Shown here piece by piece: positions 45,879 through 54,060 of a DNA stretch of 64,000 nt. The notes beneath the pieces were generated by a model. That model saw only the letters and a program-made list of their open reading frames with translations. It was not told where the DNA came from and made no database searches. Position 1 is the first letter of the stretch; each line of letters opens with the position of its first letter. This DNA is from Acidobacteriota bacterium (GTDB lineage: Bacteria > Acidobacteriota > Blastocatellia > Pyrinomonadales > Pyrinomonadaceae): the NCBI GenBank assembly GCA_019639135.1, contig JAHBSL010000010.1, positions 81,128-145,127 of the forward strand, read 5' to 3'. The position numbers were made by a program, and so were the translations under genes.

Positions 45879-46088
45879 GTGGAATCATTTCACCGGGCCG
45901 TCAAATTGTTTCACGTGGCCGTGAAATCATTTCATCAGGCCGTGAAATCATTTCATCAGGCCGTGAAATTGTTTCACGAGGCCGTGAAATCATTTCATCA
46001 GGCCGTGAAATCGTTTCATCAGGCCGTGAAATCGTTTCATCAGGCCGTGGAATTGTTTCACCAAGCCGTGAAATCATTTCAACACGTC
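45879..46088 (+). repeat. 21-bp palindromic minisatellite, ten units
   Basis: Ten head-to-tail 21-base units, plus degenerate units on both sides (about 45836-46109). Each has the core GTGAAA-NNN-TTTCAY, nearly or fully palindromic, followed by a spacer ending GGCC. Because 21 is seven codons, the plus strand is open from GTG 45855 to 46139 and would encode a 94-residue heptad-repeat peptide of AVKSFHQ units. No ribosome-binding site is evident, so I annotate a repeat rather than a gene. Confidence 0.85.
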
Positions 46089-46187
46089 GCGGAACCGTTG
46101 CATTTTCGGGTATTTGGGCGTAAATTGCCTTGGAATTGAGGTGAAACGCTTACTTGATCTAAAGGGCGAGCGTGGATATGCGAGAAA

Positions 46188-46236
46188 GCTCCCCTCCTTG
46201 GTTAGGAGGGGTGCCCGAAGGGCGGGGTGGTAGCTC
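46188..46236 (-). repeat. Inverted copy of the DUF559-associated palindromic repeat
   Basis: Read on the minus strand: GAGCTACCACCCCGCC, a GCCC/GGGC hairpin, then CCCCTCCT and AGGAGGGG arms ending in GAGC. This is the same layout as the three direct units downstream of the nuclease domain, in opposite orientation, 16 bases upstream of the DUF559 start codon. Confidence 0.7.
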
Positions 46237-46251
46237 TACTTAGTTATTGGA

Positions 46252-46884
46252 ATGGATAATTCAAGGCCGCACAACCGAAACTACCTCAAACCGATCCGAA
46301 GCAAGCTGCGAAAGCGCCTGACGCCCGCTGAAGCGACGCTCTGGGGAGCCCTCAAGAACTCGCGGCTCGATGGCCGGAAGTTTCGGCGACAGCATAGCGT
46401 CGGGAACTACGTCCTAGACTTCTATTGCCCCGCAGAGTTCCTTGCCGTCGAACTCGATGGAGAAGTGCACAAAAGCGAAGCGGCGGGGCTTCGCGACCTC
46501 GAACGGAGCCTATACCTCGCGGGCATGGGTATCAAGGTATTGAGATTTGACAACTTTCTTGTCTTCGATGAGCCGGAGTTTGTACTTGGTGTGATCAGGT
46601 CATTTTTTGGGTGGCGGGAAAGGGGAGCTACCACCCCGTCCGCCGAAGCGGCGTCCACCCCTCCTAATCAAGGAGGGGAGCTTAAGGGAGCTACCACCCC
46701 GTCCGCCGAAGCGGCGTCCACCCCTCCTAATCAAGGAGGGGAGTTTAAGGGAGCTACCACCCCGTCCGCCGAAGCGGCGTCCACCCCTCCTAATCAAGGA
46801 GGGGAGCTTAAGGAAAATTATGAAAAACCCATTTCTCGAAAACTTTCGCCCGTATATTCCGGATTCGGTCACAACGCTGCGTGA
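46252..46884 (+). CDS. DUF559-type endonuclease domain protein with repeat-encoded tail
   Basis: 210 residues. Residues 1-120 match the DUF559 group of small Vsr/restriction-like nucleases: LRKRLTPAEATLWGALK, GRKFRRQHSVGNYVLDFYCP (the active-site strand with D), LAVELDGEVH, and IKVLRFDN. Residues about 125-187 consist of three 21-residue copies of GATTPSAEAASTPPNQGGEL-K, produced by the 63-bp DNA repeats. The last 22 residues come from a different frame of the OPT gene start, giving a 65-base overlap. The domain is probably functional; the tail is likely accidental. Cellular role unknown. Confidence 0.8.
   Translation: MDNSRPHNRNYLKPIRSKLRKRLTPAEATLWGALKNSRLDGRKFRRQHSVGNYVLDFYCPAEFLAVELDGEVHKSEAAGLRDLERSLYLAGMGIKVLRFDNFLVFDEPEFVLGVIRSFFGWRERGATTPSAEAASTPPNQGGELKGATTPSAEAASTPPNQGGEFKGATTPSAEAASTPPNQGGELKENYEKPISRKLSPVYSGFGHNAA
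46624..46812 (+). repeat. Three tandem 63-bp palindromic repeats
   Basis: Units 46624-46686, 46687-46749 and 46750-46812 are almost identical (one differs at GAGTTTAAG). Each contains two hairpins: CCGC/GCGG and CCCCTCC/GGAGGGG. They are in frame with the nuclease gene and their last base is 7 bases before the OPT transporter start codon. The perfect tandem array suggests recent expansion. Confidence 0.9.
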
Positions 46885-49168
46885 GCTGACGCCGGGGCCG
46901 CTAGTCGTCGGCGTTCTACTCGGCATTTTGTTTGGCGCGTCGTCGCTTTATCTGGTGCTCAAGGTCGGGCTGACGGTCTCGGCGTCGATCCCGGTCGCCG
47001 TCATCTCGGTCACGCTTTTCCGGCTGCTTTCAAAGCTCGGAGCGAGAGATGCGACCATCCTCGAGCACAATATTGTCCAGACGACCGGCTCGGCGGGCGA
47101 ATCCATCGCCTTCGGCATCGGCGTAACGATGCCCGCGATACTGATACTCGGCTTCGACCTTGAGGTCTGGCGGGTGACGATGGTCGCCGTGCTCGGCGGA
47201 CTTCTCGGCATTTTGATGATGATCCCGCTCCGCCGTGCACTCATCCGCGATCAGCACGGCCTGCTCAAATATCCCGAAGGCACGGCCTGCGCACAGGTGC
47301 TCATCGCCTCGGCGAGCGAGGAATCAAAGCAGCACTCCGAGATAGCCAAGGCGGGCGATTCGACCGCGGCAAAGGGCGGGCTGATCATCGCGGCCGGCTT
47401 TGGCATCGGCTTTCTTTACAACACGGTGATGAAGGTCTTCAGCGGCTGGAAGGAATATCCCGAGAAGCTTTTCGGCGAGCCTTTTCGCGGCGGCAGCGTC
47501 TCGCTTGAGAACAATCCCGCACTGCTCGGCGTCGGCTACATCATCGGCCCGCGGATCGCAGGGATCATGTTCGCCGGCGGTGCTTTGGCGTATTGGGTGC
47601 TCATCCCGATGATCCGCTTCTTCGGCGATAGCCTCTCCGAACCGCTCGCACCGGCAACGACGCTGATCAAGGATATGCCGATCGAAGGTGCCGGCAGCAT
47701 CCAGAGCGAATACATTCTCTATATCGGTGCCGGAGCGGTCACCGCGGGCGGCATCATTTCACTGATCCGCTCGCTCCCGACCATCTGGGGCGGCATCCGC
47801 GGCGGCATTGCGGACTTTCAGGCAAAGCGGGCAAACAACAAGAACGGCGACGATGCAACGTTGCCGCGAACCGAGCAGGACATCTCGCTCAAATGGGTCG
47901 TCGTCGGCATTCTGGCCCTGATCGTTGTCATAACGCTGCTCCCGACGCTGAAGATGAACATCCTCGGGGCGGTTCTGATCATCATTCTCGGGTTCCTTTT
48001 CGTAACGGTCTCGTCAAGACTTACCGGCGAGATCGGCTCGTCCTCAAATCCGATCTCCGGAATGACCGTTGCGACGCTCCTCTTCACTTCGCTGGCGTTC
48101 CTCGTGCTTGGCTGGACGAATCCGGATCCGTATTTCGTCACCGCACTGTCGGTCGGCGGCATTGTCTGCATCGCCGCGTCAAATGGTGGCACGACCTCGC
48201 AGGACCTCAAGACCGGTTTCTGGGTCGGCGGCACGCCCTGGAAACAGCAAACTGCCATCCTCGTCGGAGCTCTTTCGTCGGCACTACTACTAGGCCCGAT
48301 CCTCATTCAGCTCAACGAATCATCGTCGGTCTATATGCCTGTCGCACCGAACACCTTTGCCGCGGGCTTCCAGGTGCCGGAGCAGGAACTCGTCCGCGAG
48401 GGCGGCGAACTGCGTGCCGAACGGGCAGGTGGCTTTTACGGCGAGCGCGACACGGCGAACTACCGCGTTTGGCATAACACGGACACGAGCCGCGGCCCGG
48501 CGGGTAAATACCTAGTCGGGATGACGGGCAGGCCGGCCTACCTGGTCGATCCCGGCATAAACGGCGTCATCACCGAAGTTCAGACAGGGGTCGATGCGAA
48601 TGGTGACCCGGTGATGCAATCGGTCGAGAAATACCGGGCACCGAAGGCGACGCTAATGAGTTACATCATCCAGGGAATCCTTAGCCAGCAACTTCCATGG
48701 GCACTCGTTATTCTAGGCGTGATGATATCGGTTACGCTTGAGCTTTGCGGCATCTCTTCGCTGGCGTTCGCCGTCGGGCTTTACCTGCCGATCTCGGCCT
48801 CGTCGCCGATATTTGTCGGCGGCATGGTCCGCTGGGCGGTCGATAAATATTTGAAGCGGAAATTCGCCGCAAAGGATCTGACCGAAGAGGAGTTCATCGC
48901 CGAGACGGACAAGAGTTCGGGCGTGCTCTTGGCCTCGGGGTATATCGCGGGAGGCGCCCTTGCCGGCATTCTCGTCGCCCTGTCCGCGGTCTATTTGAGC
49001 GGCCTGACCGAGGGCGTCAACGAATGGGCAAAAGCGGCAAATCCGTTCTATGAAGGCTCCTACGCCGACCTTTTGGCGATGCTCCCGTTCATCGTGCTGG
49101 CCGTTTTCCTCTACCTTGTCGGCCGCGAAATGGTGTTTGCGGGGGAAAAACCGGCAGAAAACGAGTGA
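46820..49168 (+). CDS. OPT-family oligopeptide transporter
   Basis: 782 residues from ATG 46820, preceded by AAGGA at the edge of the repeat array; an open extension back to 46607 consists of repeats. About 14-16 hydrophobic segments. Family features: LTPGPLVVGVLLGILFGASS near the N-terminus, SVTLFRLLSKLGARDATILE, YPEGTACAQVL and SNGGTTSQDLKTGFWVGGTP. Proton-driven uptake of small peptides or metal-peptide complexes. Fits with the surrounding secreted peptidases. Followed by a strong terminator. Confidence 0.92.
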   Translation: MKNPFLENFRPYIPDSVTTLRELTPGPLVVGVLLGILFGASSLYLVLKVGLTVSASIPVAVISVTLFRLLSKLGARDATILEHNIVQTTGSAGESIAFGIGVTMPAILILGFDLEVWRVTMVAVLGGLLGILMMIPLRRALIRDQHGLLKYPEGTACAQVLIASASEESKQHSEIAKAGDSTAAKGGLIIAAGFGIGFLYNTVMKVFSGWKEYPEKLFGEPFRGGSVSLENNPALLGVGYIIGPRIAGIMFAGGALAYWVLIPMIRFFGDSLSEPLAPATTLIKDMPIEGAGSIQSEYILYIGAGAVTAGGIISLIRSLPTIWGGIRGGIADFQAKRANNKNGDDATLPRTEQDISLKWVVVGILALIVVITLLPTLKMNILGAVLIIILGFLFVTVSSRLTGEIGSSSNPISGMTVATLLFTSLAFLVLGWTNPDPYFVTALSVGGIVCIAASNGGTTSQDLKTGFWVGGTPWKQQTAILVGALSSALLLGPILIQLNESSSVYMPVAPNTFAAGFQVPEQELVREGGELRAERAGGFYGERDTANYRVWHNTDTSRGPAGKYLVGMTGRPAYLVDPGINGVITEVQTGVDANGDPVMQSVEKYRAPKATLMSYIIQGILSQQLPWALVILGVMISVTLELCGISSLAFAVGLYLPISASSPIFVGGMVRWAVDKYLKRKFAAKDLTEEEFIAETDKSSGVLLASGYIAGGALAGILVALSAVYLSGLTEGVNEWAKAANPFYEGSYADLLAMLPFIVLAVFLYLVGREMVFAGEKPAENE

Positions 49169-49221
49169 AAAAGGGCGTTTAATCCCTTTATCTGTAAATA
49201 AATACTTACTTTTTCCACAGG

Positions 49222-49260
49222 GACACGCTATACTACGGTTTAGCGTGTCTTTCCTTTCTT
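49222..49260 (+). terminator. Terminator of the OPT transporter gene
   Basis: GACACGCTA (49222-49230) and TAGCGTGTC (49241-49249) are exact complements around a 10-base loop, followed by TTTCCTTTCTT. Confidence 0.85.
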
Positions 49261-49337
49261 GCCTCGGGCACGCAGTTTACGAGGCAAGGTTGCCCACCCA
49301 TGGGCCTCTTCGCGGCACGACCGCGGCCCCAATTTTG

Positions 49338-50243
49338 ATGCGAATGCTGGAACCAAAAAGCGTGACCGAAACGCTGGCGCGAATCTCTGTTTTTGCGGTG
49401 CTGCTGTTTAACACGGTAGCCGGTGCGGGCTGTTCGGCGGCGGCTTCGGAAACGGCCAATGCTGCAACGTCAAATGCGACGACGGCCGCCAACGCTAACA
49501 TTAGTTCAGTTGAGATATCGACAGGTCCGAGGATCGAGATCGAACCGGGCTCGCCGGCCGAGACGGTCAAGGCATTTTACGAGCGGCTCAAGCAGAAGCG
49601 ATACCGCGAAGCCATCCACCTGACGAACCTCAAACCCGCGATCGAGGGCCTGACGGACGATGAACTTCGCGAGTTTGCCGTCGATCTTGAGGATATTGCC
49701 AAGGCGGTTCCGGCCGATGTCCGTATCAACGGCGAGATAATCTCAGGCGAATCCGCGACCGTCACGGCCGCACTTCCCGAAGAGCCAGGCGCCGAACCTC
49801 AGATGCAGGAGATCAGGCTCCGGAAGGTCAGCGGTTATTGGCAGATCCTCGCCGCCGACGAAGCGACCGAGGCCCGCATTAAAAAGGAAGGTAAGAACTA
49901 CTTTTACGAACTCCGCATCGACGTCCGGCAGGATGAGGCGAAGAAGATGCTCGAACGCATCTCAAAGGCCCAGCTAGCTTATTCACTGCAGAACAACGGC
50001 ACTAATGGCGAGGTCGGAAAATTGATCGAGCTTGGGTATCTTCCGGACGACATTCGCTCGGCGGAATCGACCGGATACGTTTATCGCGTTGCCTTGATCG
50101 ATGGCGGAAAGAGCTATTTTGCCACCGCGACTCCGGCCGAATACGGGAAGACCGGGCGAAATTCCTATTTGCTCGAGCCGTCTTCGGGCGGATTGTCGAA
50201 AGTGACCGGCCGGGACAACGGCGGCAAGCCGCTCCGCGAGTGA
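49338..50243 (+). CDS. Lipoprotein, NTF2/DUF4878-like with C-terminal beta domain
   Basis: 301 residues from ATG 49338 (an ATG at 49344 is equally possible); the frame runs further upstream over the OPT 3' region without support. Lipobox VAGAGC after a hydrophobic stretch, then an Ala/Thr/Asn-rich stalk (about 38-60). The domain at about 75-185 resembles DUF4878-type lipoproteins (PAETVKAFYERLKQKRYREA). The last 110 residues (KAQLAYSLQNNGTNGEVGKL) resemble the C-terminal region of pilin-like proteins. Function unknown. Confidence 0.65.
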   Translation: MRMLEPKSVTETLARISVFAVLLFNTVAGAGCSAAASETANAATSNATTAANANISSVEISTGPRIEIEPGSPAETVKAFYERLKQKRYREAIHLTNLKPAIEGLTDDELREFAVDLEDIAKAVPADVRINGEIISGESATVTAALPEEPGAEPQMQEIRLRKVSGYWQILAADEATEARIKKEGKNYFYELRIDVRQDEAKKMLERISKAQLAYSLQNNGTNGEVGKLIELGYLPDDIRSAESTGYVYRVALIDGGKSYFATATPAEYGKTGRNSYLLEPSSGGLSKVTGRDNGGKPLRE

Positions 50244-50352
50244 TAGGGGGGTTACATCGGCGATCACCTTCGGTTGCCGATCAGCAAAATTTGCGGAACT
50301 CTTTGACCGTTCCAATTGATATCGTCGTAAGAACGATAAGGAAAATCAGAAA

Positions 50353-50817
50353 ATGTTGCGAGCAATTGCCCAGAAGATAACAGGACTGTTCACTGAGGCC
50401 TCACATTCGCTCAGGCGAAAGCACAACCTCCCGATAAAGATCACCTTCGAGCCGATCTTTACCACCGGCGGGCTCGGCCGTCAGCCGGAGAATATGCACA
50501 TCAGCGGCGAGACCTACGACATCAGCCGCACTGGTGTCGGGTTTATTGTCCAATCGATTCGCGTTCGCGAGAACTACCTGGTCGGCCAGGATCGCCGGCT
50601 TGATGCCGAGATAGACCTGCCGAACGGCAAGGTCAGGATGAAACTTATCGGCCGCCGTTACGAGAAGGTCGGCGTTCACCTCTCGACCGAACGCTTTCTG
50701 GTCGGTGCCGAGATCGTTGAGATGTCCAAGGACGACCGCGAGGCATACGAGCATTTCCTCAAATACGGAAAGCGACGCAAAGCGACCGCTCCGAGCCTCG
50801 AGATGGGAAGCAATTAA
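50353..50817 (+). CDS. PilZ-like domain protein
   Basis: 154 residues. The beta-barrel signature YDISRTGVGFIV corresponds to the PilZ DxSxxG motif, and strands KVRMKLIGRRYEKVGVHLS follow. The upstream RxxxR c-di-GMP motif is not evident (SLRRKHNLPI is the nearest), so binding of c-di-GMP is uncertain. It lies alone between the lipoprotein and a terminator. An HD-GYP protein is encoded 27 kb away. Confidence 0.65.
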   Translation: MLRAIAQKITGLFTEASHSLRRKHNLPIKITFEPIFTTGGLGRQPENMHISGETYDISRTGVGFIVQSIRVRENYLVGQDRRLDAEIDLPNGKVRMKLIGRRYEKVGVHLSTERFLVGAEIVEMSKDDREAYEHFLKYGKRRKATAPSLEMGSN

Positions 50818-50841
50818 AGGGTCTGACATCACGATTTGCAT

Positions 50842-50870
50842 AAGCATCGGTTTTCGCCGATGCTTTTTTT
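50842..50870 (+). terminator. Terminator immediately before an oxidoreductase start codon
   Basis: AGCATCGG (50843-50850) pairs with CCGATGCT (50857-50864), followed by a seven-base T run ending at 50870. The next gene's ATG is the following base. Confidence 0.85.
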
Positions 50871-51956
50871 ATGAGAGAAAGCGTCGGAGTCGGATTTATC
50901 GGGACAGGCTTTGCACGCCGGGTGCAGGTGCCCGGATTTCATGCGTGCGAGAATGCACGGATCGTCTCGATCGCCAGCGGGTCGCTCGAGAATGCGAGAG
51001 CGGCCGCGGACGAATCGGGTGCGGAGCACTTTACCGACAATTGGCGGGAGACTATCGAGCGAAGCGATGTTGACCTCGTTTGCATCACCACGCCGCCAAA
51101 CCTTCACCGCGAAATGGCCGAAGCTGCACTTGCCGCCGGAAAGCATGTGCTTGCCGAAAAGCCGATGGCGATGAATGTTGCTGAGGCTGAGGCGATGGTG
51201 GTGGCCGCCAGGGCAACAGGCAAACTCGCCCTGATCGACCACGAACTCCGCTTTCTCCCCGGTCGGCAGAAGGCCAAGGCAATGCTGCATTCCGGAGCGA
51301 TCGGAAACATCCGCCACGCGAAATATACTTTCAAGGCACCGCACCGCGGCGACCCGACGCAGAAGTGGGATTGGTGGTCGAGCGAGCACGCCGGCGGCGG
51401 AGCACTTGGGGCGATCGGCTCGCACGTCATCGATTCGTTTCTCTGGTTTTTGGAAGCGGACATAACCTCAGTCGATGCCCAGCTTCAAACGCACATCAAA
51501 GAACGTCCGTTCGAGAGCGGCGTGCGAGCTGTCGAGACGGACGATCAGGTGAACATGCTGCTCAGATTTCGTGACGGTGAGATAACGAATGACACGACCG
51601 GTCTCGTTTCCGTCTCGATGATCGAAGGGCCGGAATATGTCAACTGCATCGAGTTTGTCGGCAGCGAGGGCTGGCTGAAGGTAGAGCATCGCGGCGATAT
51701 TTACATTGCCAAACGCGGTGAGGCCGGATGGACGGAAATTGAAGTAGAATACCCGCCGAGCATTGACGGCATCTTCGAATCCGGCTTCCCGAGCGGCTTT
51801 ATGGCTTTTGCACCGAAGATCGTTTACGCGATCATCAGTGGCGATAATGCGATCGAAAACGCAGCGACATTTGAAGATGGCGTAAAGGTACAGCGTGTAT
51901 TGGACGCCGCCCGCAGATCGAGCGAAACGGGAGAGCGGATACTATTGTCCGCATGA
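50871..51956 (+). CDS. Gfo/Idh/MocA-family oxidoreductase
   Basis: 361 residues. Rossmann motif VGFIGTGFARRVQVPGF at the N-terminus, then ITTPPNLHREMAEAALAAGKH and the family signature EKPMAMN. The C-terminal domain has GGALGAIGSHVIDSF. NAD(P)-dependent sugar or polyol dehydrogenase; substrate not predictable. The ATG immediately follows the terminator T run, leaving no space for a ribosome-binding site, so translation must be leaderless or begin at an internal codon. Confidence 0.88.
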   Translation: MRESVGVGFIGTGFARRVQVPGFHACENARIVSIASGSLENARAAADESGAEHFTDNWRETIERSDVDLVCITTPPNLHREMAEAALAAGKHVLAEKPMAMNVAEAEAMVVAARATGKLALIDHELRFLPGRQKAKAMLHSGAIGNIRHAKYTFKAPHRGDPTQKWDWWSSEHAGGGALGAIGSHVIDSFLWFLEADITSVDAQLQTHIKERPFESGVRAVETDDQVNMLLRFRDGEITNDTTGLVSVSMIEGPEYVNCIEFVGSEGWLKVEHRGDIYIAKRGEAGWTEIEVEYPPSIDGIFESGFPSGFMAFAPKIVYAIISGDNAIENAATFEDGVKVQRVLDAARRSSETGERILLSA

Positions 51957-52024
51957 CTACGAAGCAAGAAAACGTCCTGGTGAAAATTTACAGCCTGAGT
52001 GTGGACGATCCCGTTCGTGTTCGT

Positions 52025-53986
52025 TTACTTCATATATTTGTCCAGGAAATCCGCTACGAGCGGATATAGCTCTAAGCGATTTTTCAGCTTTGAAATCCCG
52101 TGGCCTTCGTCATCGTAAAGTTTATACTCGACGATGGCGTTTCGCTTTTTAAGGGCATCGACAACCTGCTCGGCTTCAGTGTAGGGAACTCGCGGATCGT
52201 TCTTGCCATGGATCACAAACAGTGGCGTCTTGATCCGGTCGATCTTGCGGATCGGTGAGATCCTGCGGAGAAAGTCGATGTCACGGTCGAGCCGGCCGTA
52301 CTCCACCTCACGCTGACGACGCCTGTATCCGGACGTATTCTGCAAAAAGGTTTCCCAATTTACGATGCCGACCGTATTGACCGCCGCGGCCCAGAGATCG
52401 GGATATAGCGTGATCGCCGCCATCGTCATGTAGCCGCCGTAGCTTCCGCCCATTACGGCGATGCGTTTACGGTCGGCCCCGCCCTTCGTCGTCAACCATT
52501 CATGCGCGGCCGCGATGTCTTTCACCGAATCTTCGCGCTTCTCGACGTCGTCAAGATGCGTATAGGTCTTGCCATAGCCTGTCGAACCGCGTACGTTGGG
52601 GTCGAGCACGGCATGACCCCGCGACAAGTAATACTGAAATAGCGGATTGAATCCGGGCCGCGATTGGCCTTCAGGACCGCCGTGGATTGAGACGATTACT
52701 TTTAAACCACCTGGATAGGTGCTGATTCTTGTGCCGTCCGGCTCTATGGTAGTGAAACCGGCGATTCCACCTTTGAACGAAGCCGGTTTGTAATACCAAG
52801 CCGGAATCTCGCGGCCATCGAACGTCTTGAACTTGATAAGTTCCGGCGAGACGAATGTTCTCGGATCGATGCCCGCCCGATCGCTTTGAGTCACCTGCGA
52901 TAGCTTCTTTGCCTTTAGGTCGTAGAGCCAGACATCGCCGTTGTTGATCGGTGAACTGAAAGAAAAGGCTAACTTCGTTCCGTCACCCGAAAATCTGGTG
53001 CCGCCAACGATCCCCCGGACGGGCAGATCGATTTGGTCTGCTTTCGACGAAACCTTTGAGACCAAGGGCTTGCCGCCGTTTTCGATATTCCGGATGTAGA
53101 GCTCCGAGAAGCCGTCGCTGTTTACTGTATATGCCAGCCTGCTCGAGTCATTGCTTAGTGTGACGCCGCCGACATCCCAATTCGGACCGTAAACGACAGA
53201 TGTCGATAGGTTCGAGGCCGACCAGTCGTCTTCCGAGGCGTTCTTCTGCCGCATCTGCACCAGAGCCTCGAATTCGCGTTTGTCATTCGTGGTCATCAGC
53301 AGGCCATCGGGGAGAAACTCCACGTTGCCGAACTCGCTTGCATCATCGTGCGGAGTCAGGTGAGTCTCCGTGCCGGTCTTCACGTCAACCATGAATAGGT
53401 CGTTGTCCAGGCTTTTCTCGATGCCGCTCCGCGAGATGACAAGTTTTGTGCCCAAGTCATTGAAAGCGGCTATGCTTATGTTGCCGTCAAACTTGTAAAG
53501 AAGCGTTTCCTTCTCAGACTCGAGGTCCATGGAGTAGGCGTCGAAGAAATTGCGGTTGCGTTTGTTGGAGGTGTAATAGATCTGCTTCCCGTCCTTCGAG
53601 ACGCCGGCGAAATTATGCCGAACGCTCGGCTCATCGGTGAGCTTTTCGATCGCGTCGCCCTTCGGCGTCATCCAGTAAAACTGCGTGTTCTCGTTCCCGC
53701 CGCGGGCCATGCCAAAAATGATGCCGCTGTTATCCGGGAGCCACCGCACAAAGCTGACGTTATCGTCAAAAAAGGTGAGCTGCTCGGGCTTGCCGCCGGC
53801 CGTATCCACAGCCCAAACCTGCGAGGTGCCGGTGGCGTTTGTCAGATAAACGATCCGTTTTCCATCGGGCGAGAAGTCCGGCGAACCCGCGGACTTGATA
53901 CTTAGATATTGCTGGATCGTGTAGGGCTGTGAGAACGAAACGGTTGCGAACAAGAAGATCGCCGCGAAAACGAATAGCTTTTTCAT
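52025..53986 (-). CDS. Exported S9-family prolyl oligopeptidase-like peptidase
   Basis: 653 residues from ATG 53986; a GTG nine bases upstream is in frame. Signal peptide (LFVFAAIFLFATVSFS). N-terminal beta-propeller built of WD/TolB-like blades (SPDFSPDGKRIVYLTN). The C-terminal alpha/beta-hydrolase has Ser in GGSYGGYMT, Asp in GKNDPRVPYTEAEQ and His in DDEGHGI. Cleaves short peptides after Pro or dipeptides from N-termini in relatives. Together with the S8, M14 and zinc proteases it broadens peptide use. Confidence 0.93.
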   Translation of the reverse strand: MKKLFVFAAIFLFATVSFSQPYTIQQYLSIKSAGSPDFSPDGKRIVYLTNATGTSQVWAVDTAGGKPEQLTFFDDNVSFVRWLPDNSGIIFGMARGGNENTQFYWMTPKGDAIEKLTDEPSVRHNFAGVSKDGKQIYYTSNKRNRNFFDAYSMDLESEKETLLYKFDGNISIAAFNDLGTKLVISRSGIEKSLDNDLFMVDVKTGTETHLTPHDDASEFGNVEFLPDGLLMTTNDKREFEALVQMRQKNASEDDWSASNLSTSVVYGPNWDVGGVTLSNDSSRLAYTVNSDGFSELYIRNIENGGKPLVSKVSSKADQIDLPVRGIVGGTRFSGDGTKLAFSFSSPINNGDVWLYDLKAKKLSQVTQSDRAGIDPRTFVSPELIKFKTFDGREIPAWYYKPASFKGGIAGFTTIEPDGTRISTYPGGLKVIVSIHGGPEGQSRPGFNPLFQYYLSRGHAVLDPNVRGSTGYGKTYTHLDDVEKREDSVKDIAAAHEWLTTKGGADRKRIAVMGGSYGGYMTMAAITLYPDLWAAAVNTVGIVNWETFLQNTSGYRRRQREVEYGRLDRDIDFLRRISPIRKIDRIKTPLFVIHGKNDPRVPYTEAEQVVDALKKRNAIVEYKLYDDEGHGISKLKNRLELYPLVADFLDKYMK

Positions 53987-54060
53987 ACTCTTCACCGGAT
54001 GTCGGATTCCGGCTGCAAGTTTACAGCAGTTCCGTTCGCTGCTCTAGTCTGGCTGCCGCG

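Noticed and set aside
45879..46088. CRISPR array
   Set aside because: Units follow one another without unique spacers and there are no cas genes.
45855..46139. 94-residue heptad-repeat protein
   Set aside because: The frame exists only because the repeat unit is 21 bases; no ribosome-binding site or non-repeat domain. Kept as a repeat and as a finding.
46607..46819. N-terminal extension of the OPT transporter
   Set aside because: Consists of repeat translation (PPRPPKRRPPLL units); the ATG at 46820 has a good ribosome-binding site and starts the conserved sequence.
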